NCBI GenBank assembly: GCA_049430265.1
Contig: JBMTBW010000001.1
Coordinates: 180,679 to 244,678 of the forward strand
From: MAG-120802 sp049430265
GTDB lineage: Bacteria > Actinomycetota > Actinomycetes > Nanopelagicales > Nanopelagicaceae
Length of the DNA: 64,000 nt
Direction of reading: 5' to 3'
How positions within the stretch are numbered: position 1 is the stretch's first letter; the number at the start of each line of letters is the position of its first letter. Of the stretch, positions 9,202-16,947 are shown piece by piece. A program made the position numbers and the translations under genes. A model generated the notes under the pieces. The model made no database searches, was not told the origin of the DNA, and was given only the letters and a program-made list of their open reading frames with translations.

Positions 9202-10651
9202 TCCCCGTGGCTTTCTAAATACTGGAAGAGAAGTTCCAAAACGCCGCCCAGTAGATGTTCGAATTAGAGATTGGCGTGAAGTTTATGAGGAGCAAGAGTT
9301 CTCATCGCTTCAAAAGCAAGCAGGAAGGTGTATGGATTGTGGAATTCCTTTCTGTCATCAAGGCTGTCCATTAGGAAATTTAATTCCAGAGTGGAATGAC
9401 TTGATTTGGCGTAATGAAAAGGTAGATGCACTAGATCGCCTGCACGCAACTAATAATTTCCCTGAATTTACTGGACGACTCTGCCCTGCTCCCTGCGAAA
9501 CAGCTTGTGTTCTAGGAATTAATCAAGATCCAGTGACTATTAAGCAAGTTGAGTTAAGAATTATTGAAGAGGGATTTCAAAGTGGAAATGTGAAGCCGCT
9601 TCAACCAGATCGGATGACTGGCAAAACCATTGCAGTTATTGGCTCAGGACCAGCAGGTCTTGCCGCAGCCCAGCAGTTAACAAGAGCAGGTCATACTGTT
9701 GTGGTCTATGAAAAAGGCGAGAAAGTTGGAGGATTACTCCGCTATGGCATTCCAGAATTCAAAATGGAGAAAGCGATTCTTGATCGTCGTATCAACCAGA
9801 TGCAGCGCGAAGGAACAAGATTTAGAGCAGGAGTTAACGTTGGAGTTGATATCAGCGCTGCAGAGCTTCGCGCTAAATATGACGCAATAGTTTTAGCTGT
9901 AGGGGCAACCCAATGGCGAGAACTCGATATCCCAGGAAGATCACTTAATGGCGTTTATCAAGCGATGGAATATCTGCCATGGGGAAACAAGCAAGCCCTC
10001 AATGAATTACCTTCTGAGCCACCGATAAATGCCAAGGGTAAAAATGTAATTATTCTGGGAGGTGGCGATACTGGCGCTGATTGTCTAGGAACTGCAATCC
10101 GTCAAGGAGCTGCAAGTGTTACTCAAATTGAGATTATGCCTAGGCCAAGTGATGAGCGCCCTGACTCACAGCCATGGCCAACTTATCCAATGACTTATCG
10201 TGTAAGTAGCGCCCACGAGGAATCAGGCGAGCGACTCTATTCAATATCAACGGAGGAATTTATTGGTAATGGTGCTGGGCAATTAACTGCCTTGAAAATT
10301 GTTGAGACGAAGTATGTTGATGGAAAGTTTGAAAAAGTTCCAGGAACTTCAAGGGATCTTCCTGCAGATATGGTGTTACTAGCCATGGGCTTTACTGGAC
10401 CTGAGAAGAATGAATTAGTAAAAGCGCTCGAGTTAAAACTTGATTCTCGCGGAAATATTGCTCGTGATAATTCATATCGCACCAACGTTGATTCGGTCTA
10501 TATCTGCGGCGATGCAGGACGTGGTCAATCACTAATTGTTTGGGCGATTGCAGAGGGGAGAAGCGCTGCTTCCGCAGTAGATGCAGATCTAATGGGACAT
10601 ACGCAGTTGCCATCGCCGATTGAGCCAACTGCTCGACCACTAACGGTTTAA
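9194..10651 (+). CDS. gltD: Glutamate synthase, small subunit
   Basis: GltD takes electrons from NAD(P)H through FAD and passes them by way of 4Fe-4S clusters to GltB. The N-terminal cluster-binding region shows two cysteine sets, CMDCGIPFCHQGC and CPAPCETAC. A Rossmann FAD-binding motif follows (GSGPAGLAAA, about residue 153), and a second dinucleotide motif (GGGDTGADCLG) lies near residue 290. The C-terminal FAD signature is VYICGDAGRGQSLIVWAIAE. The length of 485 is standard. ATG 9194 lies inside the end of gltB, giving an 8-nt overlap and likely translational coupling for a fixed subunit ratio. Confidence 0.96.
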   Translation: MADPRGFLNTGREVPKRRPVDVRIRDWREVYEEQEFSSLQKQAGRCMDCGIPFCHQGCPLGNLIPEWNDLIWRNEKVDALDRLHATNNFPEFTGRLCPAPCETACVLGINQDPVTIKQVELRIIEEGFQSGNVKPLQPDRMTGKTIAVIGSGPAGLAAAQQLTRAGHTVVVYEKGEKVGGLLRYGIPEFKMEKAILDRRINQMQREGTRFRAGVNVGVDISAAELRAKYDAIVLAVGATQWRELDIPGRSLNGVYQAMEYLPWGNKQALNELPSEPPINAKGKNVIILGGGDTGADCLGTAIRQGAASVTQIEIMPRPSDERPDSQPWPTYPMTYRVSSAHEESGERLYSISTEEFIGNGAGQLTALKIVETKYVDGKFEKVPGTSRDLPADMVLLAMGFTGPEKNELVKALELKLDSRGNIARDNSYRTNVDSVYICGDAGRGQSLIVWAIAEGRSAASAVDADLMGHTQLPSPIEPTARPLTV

Positions 10652-10686
10652 TTCCTTGCTAATTACTCTTATGCCAAATAAGGCAA

Positions 10687-10692
10687 TAAAGT
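10687..10692 (+). promoter_or_regulatory. -10 element of a leaderless pyk promoter
   Basis: TAAAGT, then 6 nt (AAGCAC), then ATG 10699. No Shine-Dalgarno is visible before this ATG, which fits a leaderless transcript. A matching -35 is not obvious. Confidence 0.5.
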
Positions 10693-10698
10693 AAGCAC

Positions 10699-12138
10699 AT
10701 GCGCCGCGCCAAAATTGTCTGCACCATGGGCCCTGCAGTTGAGAGCGTTGAAAAAGTCTCGGAGCTAATTAGAGCTGGAATGAATGTGGCAAGGCTAAAT
10801 CTCTCCCATGGTGGATATGAAGAGCATCAAAACCGCCTAGATCTAGTAAGGGCTGAGGCTGCGCGAATTAAACAGCCTGTGGCAATCATGGTTGATCTTC
10901 AAGGACCAAAGATTCGCCTAGGAAGATTTGAAAACGGTCCTCATGAACTAATGCGTGGAGATACTTTTATAATTACCACCGATGATATTGCTGGCGACAA
11001 GTCTCGCGTCTCAACTACCTATAAAGGACTTCCCGGCGATTGCAAGGCTGGAGACTTAATCCTTATCGATGATGGCAAAGTAACAGTTCAGGTTATTGAG
11101 GTTAAAGGTAGTGATGTAATCACTAAAGTAATTGAGCCAGGATTTGTTTCTAATAACAAAGGCATAAACCTTCCAGGAGTTGCAGTATCAGTTCCTGCCA
11201 TGAGTGAGAAAGATATTGAAGATCTTCGATGGGGGCTTAAGGCAGGGGCAGACTTCATCGCCTTATCATTTGTAAGATCTGCAAAAGATATCGATGATGT
11301 TTACAAAGTAATGGATGAAGTGGGCCATCGCATTCCTGTTATCGCCAAGATTGAAAAACCTCAAGCGGTCGATAACCTGGAGGAGATAGTTCTAGCATTT
11401 GATGGAATTATGGTCGCTCGCGGTGATCTCGGTGTTGAAATGCCGATTGAAGATATTCCACTTGTGCAGAAGCGATGCATCACTCTTGCTAGGGAAAATG
11501 CAAAGCCAGTAATTGTTGCAACTCAGATGCTTGATTCAATGATTAACAACTCTCGGCCAACAAGAGCTGAGGCAACAGATTGCGCAAATGCCGTTCTTGA
11601 TGGCGCTGATGCTTTGATGCTTTCAGGTGAGACTAGCGTGGGAGCATTTGCAATTGAGGCAGTATCAACTATGGCTCGAATCATTGAAAAGACTGAGAAG
11701 GAGGCGCTTGATTTAATTCCAGCCCTGCAACACAACCCAAAAACTAAGGGTGGGGCAATAACAAAGGCTGCAACCGAGGTTGGCCTAACAATTGGCGCAC
11801 AAGTTCTGGCCGCTTTTACCAAGAGCGGTGATTCTGCGCGAAGAATGTCAAGACTTAGATCGCCAATTCCAATTTTGGCACTCACCCCTGATACTGCTAC
11901 TTATAACCAGATGGCACTTACTTGGGGGGTTGAACCACTTTTAACCCCATTGGTTACTACGACCGATGAGATGGTTAAGCAGGTAGATACGATTTTGATT
12001 GAAAGTAAGCGAGTGGCTGTTGGTGAGTTAATCATGATTGTTGCTGGTTCCCCTCCAGGAATTCCTGGCTCAACCAATGCTATGCGTGTTCATAAGGTGG
12101 GAGATGCTGTCAGTGGCGTTGCTCCTGCCTATCGCTAG
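10699..12138 (+). CDS. pyk: Pyruvate kinase
   Basis: Pyruvate kinase converts phosphoenolpyruvate and ADP to pyruvate and ATP. Diagnostic segments are RAKIVCTMGPA at the N-terminus, LNLSHGGYEEH (substrate site), IMVDLQGPKIRLG at the start of the B domain, the catalytic-lysine signature IAKIEKPQAV, VARGDLGVEMP, and LDSMINNSRPTRAEATD. The C-terminal allosteric domain ends in AGSPPGIPGSTNAMRVH. The 479 residues match a complete actinobacterial enzyme. The gene stands alone between gltD and a tRNA gene 21 nt downstream, with which it may be co-transcribed. Confidence 0.97.
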   Translation: MRRAKIVCTMGPAVESVEKVSELIRAGMNVARLNLSHGGYEEHQNRLDLVRAEAARIKQPVAIMVDLQGPKIRLGRFENGPHELMRGDTFIITTDDIAGDKSRVSTTYKGLPGDCKAGDLILIDDGKVTVQVIEVKGSDVITKVIEPGFVSNNKGINLPGVAVSVPAMSEKDIEDLRWGLKAGADFIALSFVRSAKDIDDVYKVMDEVGHRIPVIAKIEKPQAVDNLEEIVLAFDGIMVARGDLGVEMPIEDIPLVQKRCITLARENAKPVIVATQMLDSMINNSRPTRAEATDCANAVLDGADALMLSGETSVGAFAIEAVSTMARIIEKTEKEALDLIPALQHNPKTKGGAITKAATEVGLTIGAQVLAAFTKSGDSARRMSRLRSPIPILALTPDTATYNQMALTWGVEPLLTPLVTTTDEMVKQVDTILIESKRVAVGELIMIVAGSPPGIPGSTNAMRVHKVGDAVSGVAPAYR

Positions 12139-12146
12139 AATATTCT
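12119..12146 (+). promoter_or_regulatory. Possible promoter of the tRNA-pdtaR unit
   Basis: TTGCTC (12119-12124) and TATTCT (12141-12146) are 16 nt apart and would start transcription about 7 nt before the tRNA 5' end. The -35 lies inside the end of pyk. This is a weak pattern match; read-through from pyk is the alternative. Confidence 0.3.
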
Positions 12147-12159
12147 TGAATTAAATCTA

Positions 12160-12232
12160 GCCTCGGTACTCCAACGGTAGAGAGGGCGGTCTCAAACACC
12201 GCATAGTGTCGGTTCAAATCCGACTCGAGGCA
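12160..12232 (+). tRNA. tRNA with anticodon CAA (nominally tRNA-Leu), short variable loop
   Basis: A complete cloverleaf can be folded by hand. The acceptor stem is 12160-12166 with 12225-12231 (7 bp, one G-U), and the discriminator is A 12232. The D arm is 12169-12171 with 12182-12184 and carries GG in its loop. The anticodon stem is 12186-12190 with 12198-12202 around the loop CTCAAAC, placing CAA at 12193-12195. The variable loop is only 5 nt (12203-12207). The T arm is 12208-12212 with 12220-12224 around TTCAAAT. CAA reads UUG (leucine), but bacterial tRNA-Leu normally has a long variable arm, so this is a class I body with a Leu anticodon. CCA is not encoded. The next gene starts at 12234. 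Confidence 0.85.
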
Positions 12233-12233
12233 C

Positions 12234-12830
12234 GTGAATATCAATATCAAATCTAGTTCCCATCGCATCCTTATTGCTGAAGATGAAACTTTGATTCGTA
12301 TGGATTTAGTTGAAATGCTAAGTGAGTCGGGGTATGAAGTAGTTGGCCAGGCAAGCAATGGCCAAGAAGCTATTGATCTTGCTAAAGAGTTAAAACCTGA
12401 TTTAGCAATCCTTGATGTGAAGATGCCAATCCTTGATGGAATCTCTGCTGCAACTCAGATTATCGAAATCTCTCCAGTTCTAATGCTTACTGCATTTAGC
12501 CAGAAAGATTTGATAGAGCGAGCAAGTGATGCTGGAGCGATGGCATATGTCGTTAAACCTTTTACAATCAACGATCTGATCCCAGCAATTGAGATCTCAA
12601 TTAGTCGTCATAGACAGATGAAATCTCTAGCACTTGAGGTAAGCGATCTTCATGAAAGACTTGAGAGTAGAAAGTTAATTGATAGAGCTAAGGGAATTTT
12701 GATGAAGGCCCTAAACCTCTCAGAGCCTGAGGCATTTTCATGGATTCAGCGGGCTGCGATGGACCGGCGAATTTCGATGAAAGAGGTGGCCAAAGCGGTA
12801 ATTGACCCCGCGGCTGCTCCTAATAAGTAG
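12234..12830 (+). CDS. pdtaR: ANTAR-domain response regulator (PdtaR-like)
   Basis: The N-terminal receiver domain (about 10-125) has the acidic pair in IAEDE, the phospho-acceptor D61 in AILDVKMP, and the conserved lysine in YVVKPF. The C-terminal ANTAR domain (about 135-195; DRAKGILMKALNLSE, then RRISMKEVAKAVI) binds paired-hairpin RNAs to prevent transcription termination, as known for the family; the Mycobacterium relative works with kinase PdtaS. No kinase gene is next to it here. GTG 12234 is the only ordinary start that keeps the receiver domain whole: in-frame upstream codons lie in the tRNA and reach TAG at 12204. The mRNA therefore has no room for a Shine-Dalgarno outside the tRNA body. 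Confidence 0.9.
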   Translation: MNINIKSSSHRILIAEDETLIRMDLVEMLSESGYEVVGQASNGQEAIDLAKELKPDLAILDVKMPILDGISAATQIIEISPVLMLTAFSQKDLIERASDAGAMAYVVKPFTINDLIPAIEISISRHRQMKSLALEVSDLHERLESRKLIDRAKGILMKALNLSEPEAFSWIQRAAMDRRISMKEVAKAVIDPAAAPNK

Positions 12831-12890
12831 GTATGCACCGCTTTTCATCAAAAAGTAACAGGAATGTAATTCTCCAAGCGATAAACCCGG

Positions 12891-12920
12891 TTGCCCCACT
12901 GTTGAACCTAAGGCTAACCT
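12891..12920 (+). promoter_or_regulatory. Candidate promoter of the liv operon
   Basis: TTGCCC (12891-12896) and TAACCT (12915-12920) are separated by 18 nt. The start would be near 12927, leaving a leader of about 40 nt with a small CCCTG-TCC-CAGGG hairpin (12929-12941) and a GAAAGG ribosome site 7 nt before ATG 12969. It is read from pattern only. Confidence 0.42.
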
Positions 12921-12968
12921 TCACCCCTCCCTGTCCCAGGGGGCATGATCATGAATGAAAGGTACTAA

Positions 12969-14117
12969 ATGAAAAAGCGTGGATTAATTTCGGTTGCTGC
13001 AGCGGCCGCACTGGCAGCTGCGTCACTGGTTGCAGTTGCACCAGCGTCAAATGCAGCAGCTAAGACAATCACCCTCGCGTTTCAGGGTCCTCTAACTGGT
13101 GAAGAAGCATCAGTTGGTCAGGACGAATTGGCTGGCATGCTTTATGCAGTCAAACTCTTTAACGCGAAGAACAAAGGTAAGTATGTAGTTAAGGTTGTTC
13201 AGGCAGATGACCAGGGCGATCCAGCACAATCTGCAAAGGTTGCTCCAGGAATCGCATCAAACAAGAAGATCATTGGTCTTGTTGGCGCTGCTTACTCAGG
13301 TGCAACAATTGCCGCACTTCCTTATTACAAGCAACGCAATTTGCCAATGATTTCACCATCTGCAACTCGCGTGTCAATCACTGACCCAGCTGCAGGAAAC
13401 ATTGGATTCCCAGTGTTCCACCGCATCCCACCAACCGATAAGGTTCAGGGTCCAGCACTATTTAAACTAGCAACCAAGGGTGTCTCATCACCTAAGGTAT
13501 TCGTAGTTGATGATCAATCAGCTTACGGCGTTGGTCTAGTTGATTACATGAAGCCTTCAATTCCTGCTGGTCAATCAGCTGGATTTGATAGCGTTTCTGA
13601 CAAGACAACTGACTGGTCTGCAACGATCTCTAAGATCAAGACTGCAGCTGCAAACGTTGTTATCTACACCGGCTATTTCCCACAGGCTGCACCATTCTTC
13701 AAGCAGCTACGTGATAGCGGATACACCGGAATCCTTGCAGGCGGCGACGGCGTACTAAGCCCAACTTTCGTAACTCTTGCTCCAGCATCAGTTCTCGAGG
13801 GTGTTCGTCTAACTGCAGGAACAGTCCCACTTGCTGAAATCGATGCAAAGCTTGAAGCAGATTTCGCAAAGAAGATGGGTAAGGCCTCAGGCGTTTACGC
13901 TGCTGAGTCCATCGATGCTACAAACGTCTTCCTAGCCTGTATTGCAAAGGGTGTTTCCACTCGTGCTGCAATGCTTAAGTGCGTTAAGTCATACAGCGGT
14001 AAGTCATTAACCGGCACCACCATTAAGTTTGATGCTTATGGCGATGTCGCTGGTGGCGCGTTGAACGGCTTCGTAGTTAAGGGCGGCGTTATCAAGTTCG
14101 ACGGTCCAGTAAAGTAA
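12969..14117 (+). CDS. livJ: Branched-chain/neutral amino acid ABC importer, substrate-binding protein
   Basis: This is a periplasmic-binding-protein type I (LivJ/LivK) receptor. It has a classical signal peptide (basic KKR, Ala-rich core, likely cleavage after APASNA near residue 29) and then the fold opening ITLAFQGPLTG. A serine-rich ligand loop (AAYSGAT) and SPSATR are present. There is no cysteine in the signal region, so it is not a typical lipoprotein, unusual for a single-membrane cell. Codon use favours AAG, ATC and GGT over the AT-rich synonyms used by neighbours, which suggests very high expression. The ligand (Leu/Ile/Val or a broader range) cannot be read from sequence. The permease and ATPase genes follow after a stem-loop. 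Confidence 0.92.
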   Translation: MKKRGLISVAAAAALAAASLVAVAPASNAAAKTITLAFQGPLTGEEASVGQDELAGMLYAVKLFNAKNKGKYVVKVVQADDQGDPAQSAKVAPGIASNKKIIGLVGAAYSGATIAALPYYKQRNLPMISPSATRVSITDPAAGNIGFPVFHRIPPTDKVQGPALFKLATKGVSSPKVFVVDDQSAYGVGLVDYMKPSIPAGQSAGFDSVSDKTTDWSATISKIKTAAANVVIYTGYFPQAAPFFKQLRDSGYTGILAGGDGVLSPTFVTLAPASVLEGVRLTAGTVPLAEIDAKLEADFAKKMGKASGVYAAESIDATNVFLACIAKGVSTRAAMLKCVKSYSGKSLTGTTIKFDAYGDVAGGALNGFVVKGGVIKFDGPVK

Positions 14118-14135
14118 AAAAGTAGGAAAATAGTG

Positions 14136-14168
14136 TTCGGCAGGCTCTCACATTGAGGGCCTGCCGAA
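14136..14168 (+). terminator. Stem-loop between livJ and livH (partial terminator or 3' stabiliser)
   Basis: TTCGGCAGGC (14136-14145) pairs with GCCTGCCGAA (14159-14168), and the stem continues inward through TCTC/GAGG pairs (one wobble) to the loop ACATT, about 14 bp in all. The following ACTTTAAAT is a poor U-tract, so it probably ends or stabilises a livJ-only message while letting some transcription through. That is a common way to make more binding protein than permease. Confidence 0.75.
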
Positions 14169-14204
14169 ACTTTAAATCAAAGTTTTAGATAGGAATCAGG
14201 CGCC

Positions 14205-15155
14205 TTGATAGGAAACTTTCTAGATCAGTTCTGGTCGCTAACTTTTGGCGGCTTAAGCCTTGGCTTTATTTACATCCTCATAGCTTTGGGCTACACAATG
14301 GTTTACGGCGTCCTGCGCATGATCAATTTTGCTAATTCAGAGATATTTATGGTTGGCACATTTGCCACGATTATCATCATCAGAGATGTATTCAAATTTA
14401 CACAAACTACCGAATACGCGACAGGCTTTCGACTTTGGCTTATCTTAGGAACGGCATTGATATTTGCCATGTTGGTTTCAGGAATTCTCTCGATGTTGGT
14501 TGAAATGGTGGCTTATCGCAGATTGCGAAGGATGAACTCTGGGGTTCTTGCTCCTTTGATTTCAGCTATCGGTGTCTCAATGGTGCTTTCAGAGTCTGTT
14601 CGAATCCTTACTGATTCCAGGCCAGTAGCAAGCCCTCGAGCAATGGAAAAGAAGTTTCTTGGTCAATTCTTTGATGCTGGTATTCGAATTGATAACACTA
14701 TTATTGTTGTTTCTGCGTTAATACTCTTTGCTGTGCTGATTACTTTTGTTAATAAAACCCGAATGGGTAAGGCAATTCGTGCTGTATCAATGAATCCAAA
14801 TGCAGCGCGGTTGATGGGTATAAATATCGATGGCGTAATTTCTGCAACATTTTTAGTTGGTGGCCTAATGACAGGTGCGGCAGGATTTTTCTACACCTTA
14901 AAGTATGAAAATACCTCGGCATTTATTGGATTTGAATTGGGAATTGCAGCCTTTACCGCTGCTATTTTGGGTGGAATTGGAAATATTAAAGGCGCCTTCT
15001 ATGGCGGCCTTGCTCTTGGGCTACTTGAAACCTATGCCTCATTCTTCCTTGGCACTCAATGGAAGGCTGTGACAGTATTTATAGTTCTTGTTTTAATTCT
15101 CTACACCAGACCGAACGGGTTATTCGGTGAAGCGCTAACCCAGACGAGGGCATGA
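14205..15155 (+). CDS. livH: Branched-chain amino acid ABC importer, permease LivH
   Basis: This inner-membrane permease has 316 residues and about eight hydrophobic segments. It opens with the LivH-type GGLSLGFIYILIALGYTMVYG region, carries MINFANSEIFMVG after the first helix, and has the coupling segment NKTRMGKAIRAVSMNPNAARLMGI that contacts the ATPases. The start is TTG 14205, with AGGA/CAGG sequences just upstream. It overlaps livM by 4 nt (ATGA). It works with LivM, LivG, LivF and the LivJ receptor. Confidence 0.93.
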   Translation: MIGNFLDQFWSLTFGGLSLGFIYILIALGYTMVYGVLRMINFANSEIFMVGTFATIIIIRDVFKFTQTTEYATGFRLWLILGTALIFAMLVSGILSMLVEMVAYRRLRRMNSGVLAPLISAIGVSMVLSESVRILTDSRPVASPRAMEKKFLGQFFDAGIRIDNTIIVVSALILFAVLITFVNKTRMGKAIRAVSMNPNAARLMGINIDGVISATFLVGGLMTGAAGFFYTLKYENTSAFIGFELGIAAFTAAILGGIGNIKGAFYGGLALGLLETYASFFLGTQWKAVTVFIVLVLILYTRPNGLFGEALTQTRA

Positions 15156-16174
15156 TGATAAATCTTCGTGACAAGGGAGCAGAGATCTGGGAAAACCAGG
15201 GACGCGTTGGTCGCATAGTTATAGCTGCGTGCGCCATTGCAATTGTTGCGGCGCTGCCATTTATGGGTGGAACTTTTCTTAATACTCCCGTAGCTGATTA
15301 CGAATCAGTTCTGGTCTATCCAATTGCCATGTTTGTTCTAATGGCCATTGGCTTAAATATTGTTATTGGAAAAAGCGGTCTTTTAGATCTTGGTTATGTG
15401 GCATTTTTTGCAATTGGTGCCTACACCATGGGTTTACTTGGAACTAAGACTGGTCTAAATACCTGGGAGATTCTGCCAATTGGAATTGCTATGGCTATGT
15501 TCTCTGGAATTATTCTCGGAGTTCCAGCTCTAAAGCTTCGTGGCGATTACCTAGCTATTATTACTTTGGGTTTTGGCGAAATTGTTAGGATCGTTGCGTT
15601 AAACCTTGGAGCATTAGGAAGATCAGAGGGAATCCAAGGCATTCCAACTCCACCTGGAATATTTGGCATTGAATATGCCTTTGATAGTCACCGCATTTAT
15701 TACTGGACTCTACTAATTCTCATTTTGCTGGCAATCTGGATGGTTAGACGACTATCTGCGCGCCGTGCTGGCCGTGCCTGGGAATCTATTCGTCAAGATG
15801 AAGATGCAGCAGAGTTACTTGGCGTGCCAACATTCAAATATAAAGTCTGGGCTTTCGTCCTTGGCGCATCCGTTGGTGGAGCTGCTGGCGTTATCTATGC
15901 TTCAAAAACTCTATTTATCGCGCCAGATAACTTCACACTTCAAATCTCTATATTAATCCTGGCCTGCGTAGTTTTTGGTGGAATGGGAAATATCTGGGGA
16001 GTCATTCTTGGCGCAGTAATTCTTGGTTATCTCCCTGACCGTATTCGTTTCTTATCAGAAGCACGCCTTCTTGTTTTTGGCTTAGTTTTGGTAATCATGA
16101 TGAATCTACGCCCGGATGGAATTCTTCCTAGAAAGAAACGCGAAAAAGCAATTGTTAAAAAGGATGCCTCATGA
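15152..16174 (+). CDS. livM: Branched-chain amino acid ABC importer, permease LivM
   Basis: This is the second permease subunit, 340 residues. LivM features are the GLNIVIGKSGLLDLGYVAFFAIGAY region (about 72-96), LKLRGDYLAIITLGFGEIVR, and the coupling segment WESIRQDEDAAELLGV. The C-terminus ends in the typical RPDGILPRKKR basic tail. ATG 15152 overlaps the end of livH and its stop overlaps livG, so translation of the set is probably coupled. Confidence 0.93.
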   Translation: MMINLRDKGAEIWENQGRVGRIVIAACAIAIVAALPFMGGTFLNTPVADYESVLVYPIAMFVLMAIGLNIVIGKSGLLDLGYVAFFAIGAYTMGLLGTKTGLNTWEILPIGIAMAMFSGIILGVPALKLRGDYLAIITLGFGEIVRIVALNLGALGRSEGIQGIPTPPGIFGIEYAFDSHRIYYWTLLILILLAIWMVRRLSARRAGRAWESIRQDEDAAELLGVPTFKYKVWAFVLGASVGGAAGVIYASKTLFIAPDNFTLQISILILACVVFGGMGNIWGVILGAVILGYLPDRIRFLSEARLLVFGLVLVIMMNLRPDGILPRKKREKAIVKKDAS

Positions 16175-16947
16175 GCAAATCCTTAATAGAGCTAAAGAAT
16201 GTCACCATGAAATTTGGTGGTGTTACCGCACTAAGTGATGTGACCTTTGATGTTAAAGAAAAAGAAATTTTGGGTCTGATTGGGCCAAATGGCGCGGGTA
16301 AGACAACGGTATTTAATGTAATCACCGGCGTATATCAAATAACATCCGGTGAGATTATTTTTGATGGAAAATCTTTAGCTGGAGTTAAGCGCTACAAGAT
16401 TACAAAAAGAGGAGTCGCTAGAACTTTCCAGAATATTCGACTCTGGGGAGATATGACTGCCCTTGAAAATGTGATGACCGCTGCTGATACCCATAAGAAA
16501 TCTGGTTTAGTTTCAGGGTTGTTCGGGTTCCCAATTTCACGTCGCGAAGAAAAGCGCGACAAAGCAAGAGCGCAGGAGCTATTAGATTTCATCGGAATTG
16601 GCGAATACTCTGATCGCCTAGCAAAGAATCTTCCCTATGGCGTGCAGAGAAGACTTGAGATTGCAAGAGCAATGGGAGCGGAGCCAAAGTTACTTCTACT
16701 TGATGAACCAGCAGCTGGATTTAATCCTGCAGAGAAGGTTGAGCTAGCAGCAACAATTAGAAAAATTCGTGATGCTGGATATACCGTGCTTTTGATTGAG
16801 CACGATATGTCTCTTGTTATGAAAGTATCAGATCGAGTCGTTGTTCTAGATTTTGGACAGAAAATTGCTGATGACTCACCTCGAAACGTCCAAGATGATA
16901 AGAGAGTAATCGAGGCTTATTTAGGAGTACCTGAAGATGCGTCTTGA
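16171..16947 (+). CDS. livG: Branched-chain amino acid ABC importer, ATPase LivG
   Basis: This is a cytoplasmic ABC ATPase of 258 residues. Walker A is GPNGAGKTT (about 38-46) and the Q-loop sits in ARTFQNIRLWGDMT. The signature is NLPYGVQRRLEIARAMG, which has YGVQ instead of LSGGQ as is usual for LivG. Walker B is LLLLDEPAAG, with the family motif FNPAEK following it, and the switch histidine is in LLIEHDMSLV. It starts at ATGA overlapping livM and overlaps livF by 11 nt. It pairs with LivF to energise transport. Confidence 0.94.
   Translation: MSKSLIELKNVTMKFGGVTALSDVTFDVKEKEILGLIGPNGAGKTTVFNVITGVYQITSGEIIFDGKSLAGVKRYKITKRGVARTFQNIRLWGDMTALENVMTAADTHKKSGLVSGLFGFPISRREEKRDKARAQELLDFIGIGEYSDRLAKNLPYGVQRRLEIARAMGAEPKLLLLDEPAAGFNPAEKVELAATIRKIRDAGYTVLLIEHDMSLVMKVSDRVVVLDFGQKIADDSPRNVQDDKRVIEAYLGVPEDAS

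Noticed and set aside
12929..12941. CCCTG-TCC-CAGGG hairpin before livJ as a riboswitch
   Set aside because: Five pairs in a leader of about 40 nt; too small for a known riboswitch and without alternative folds.
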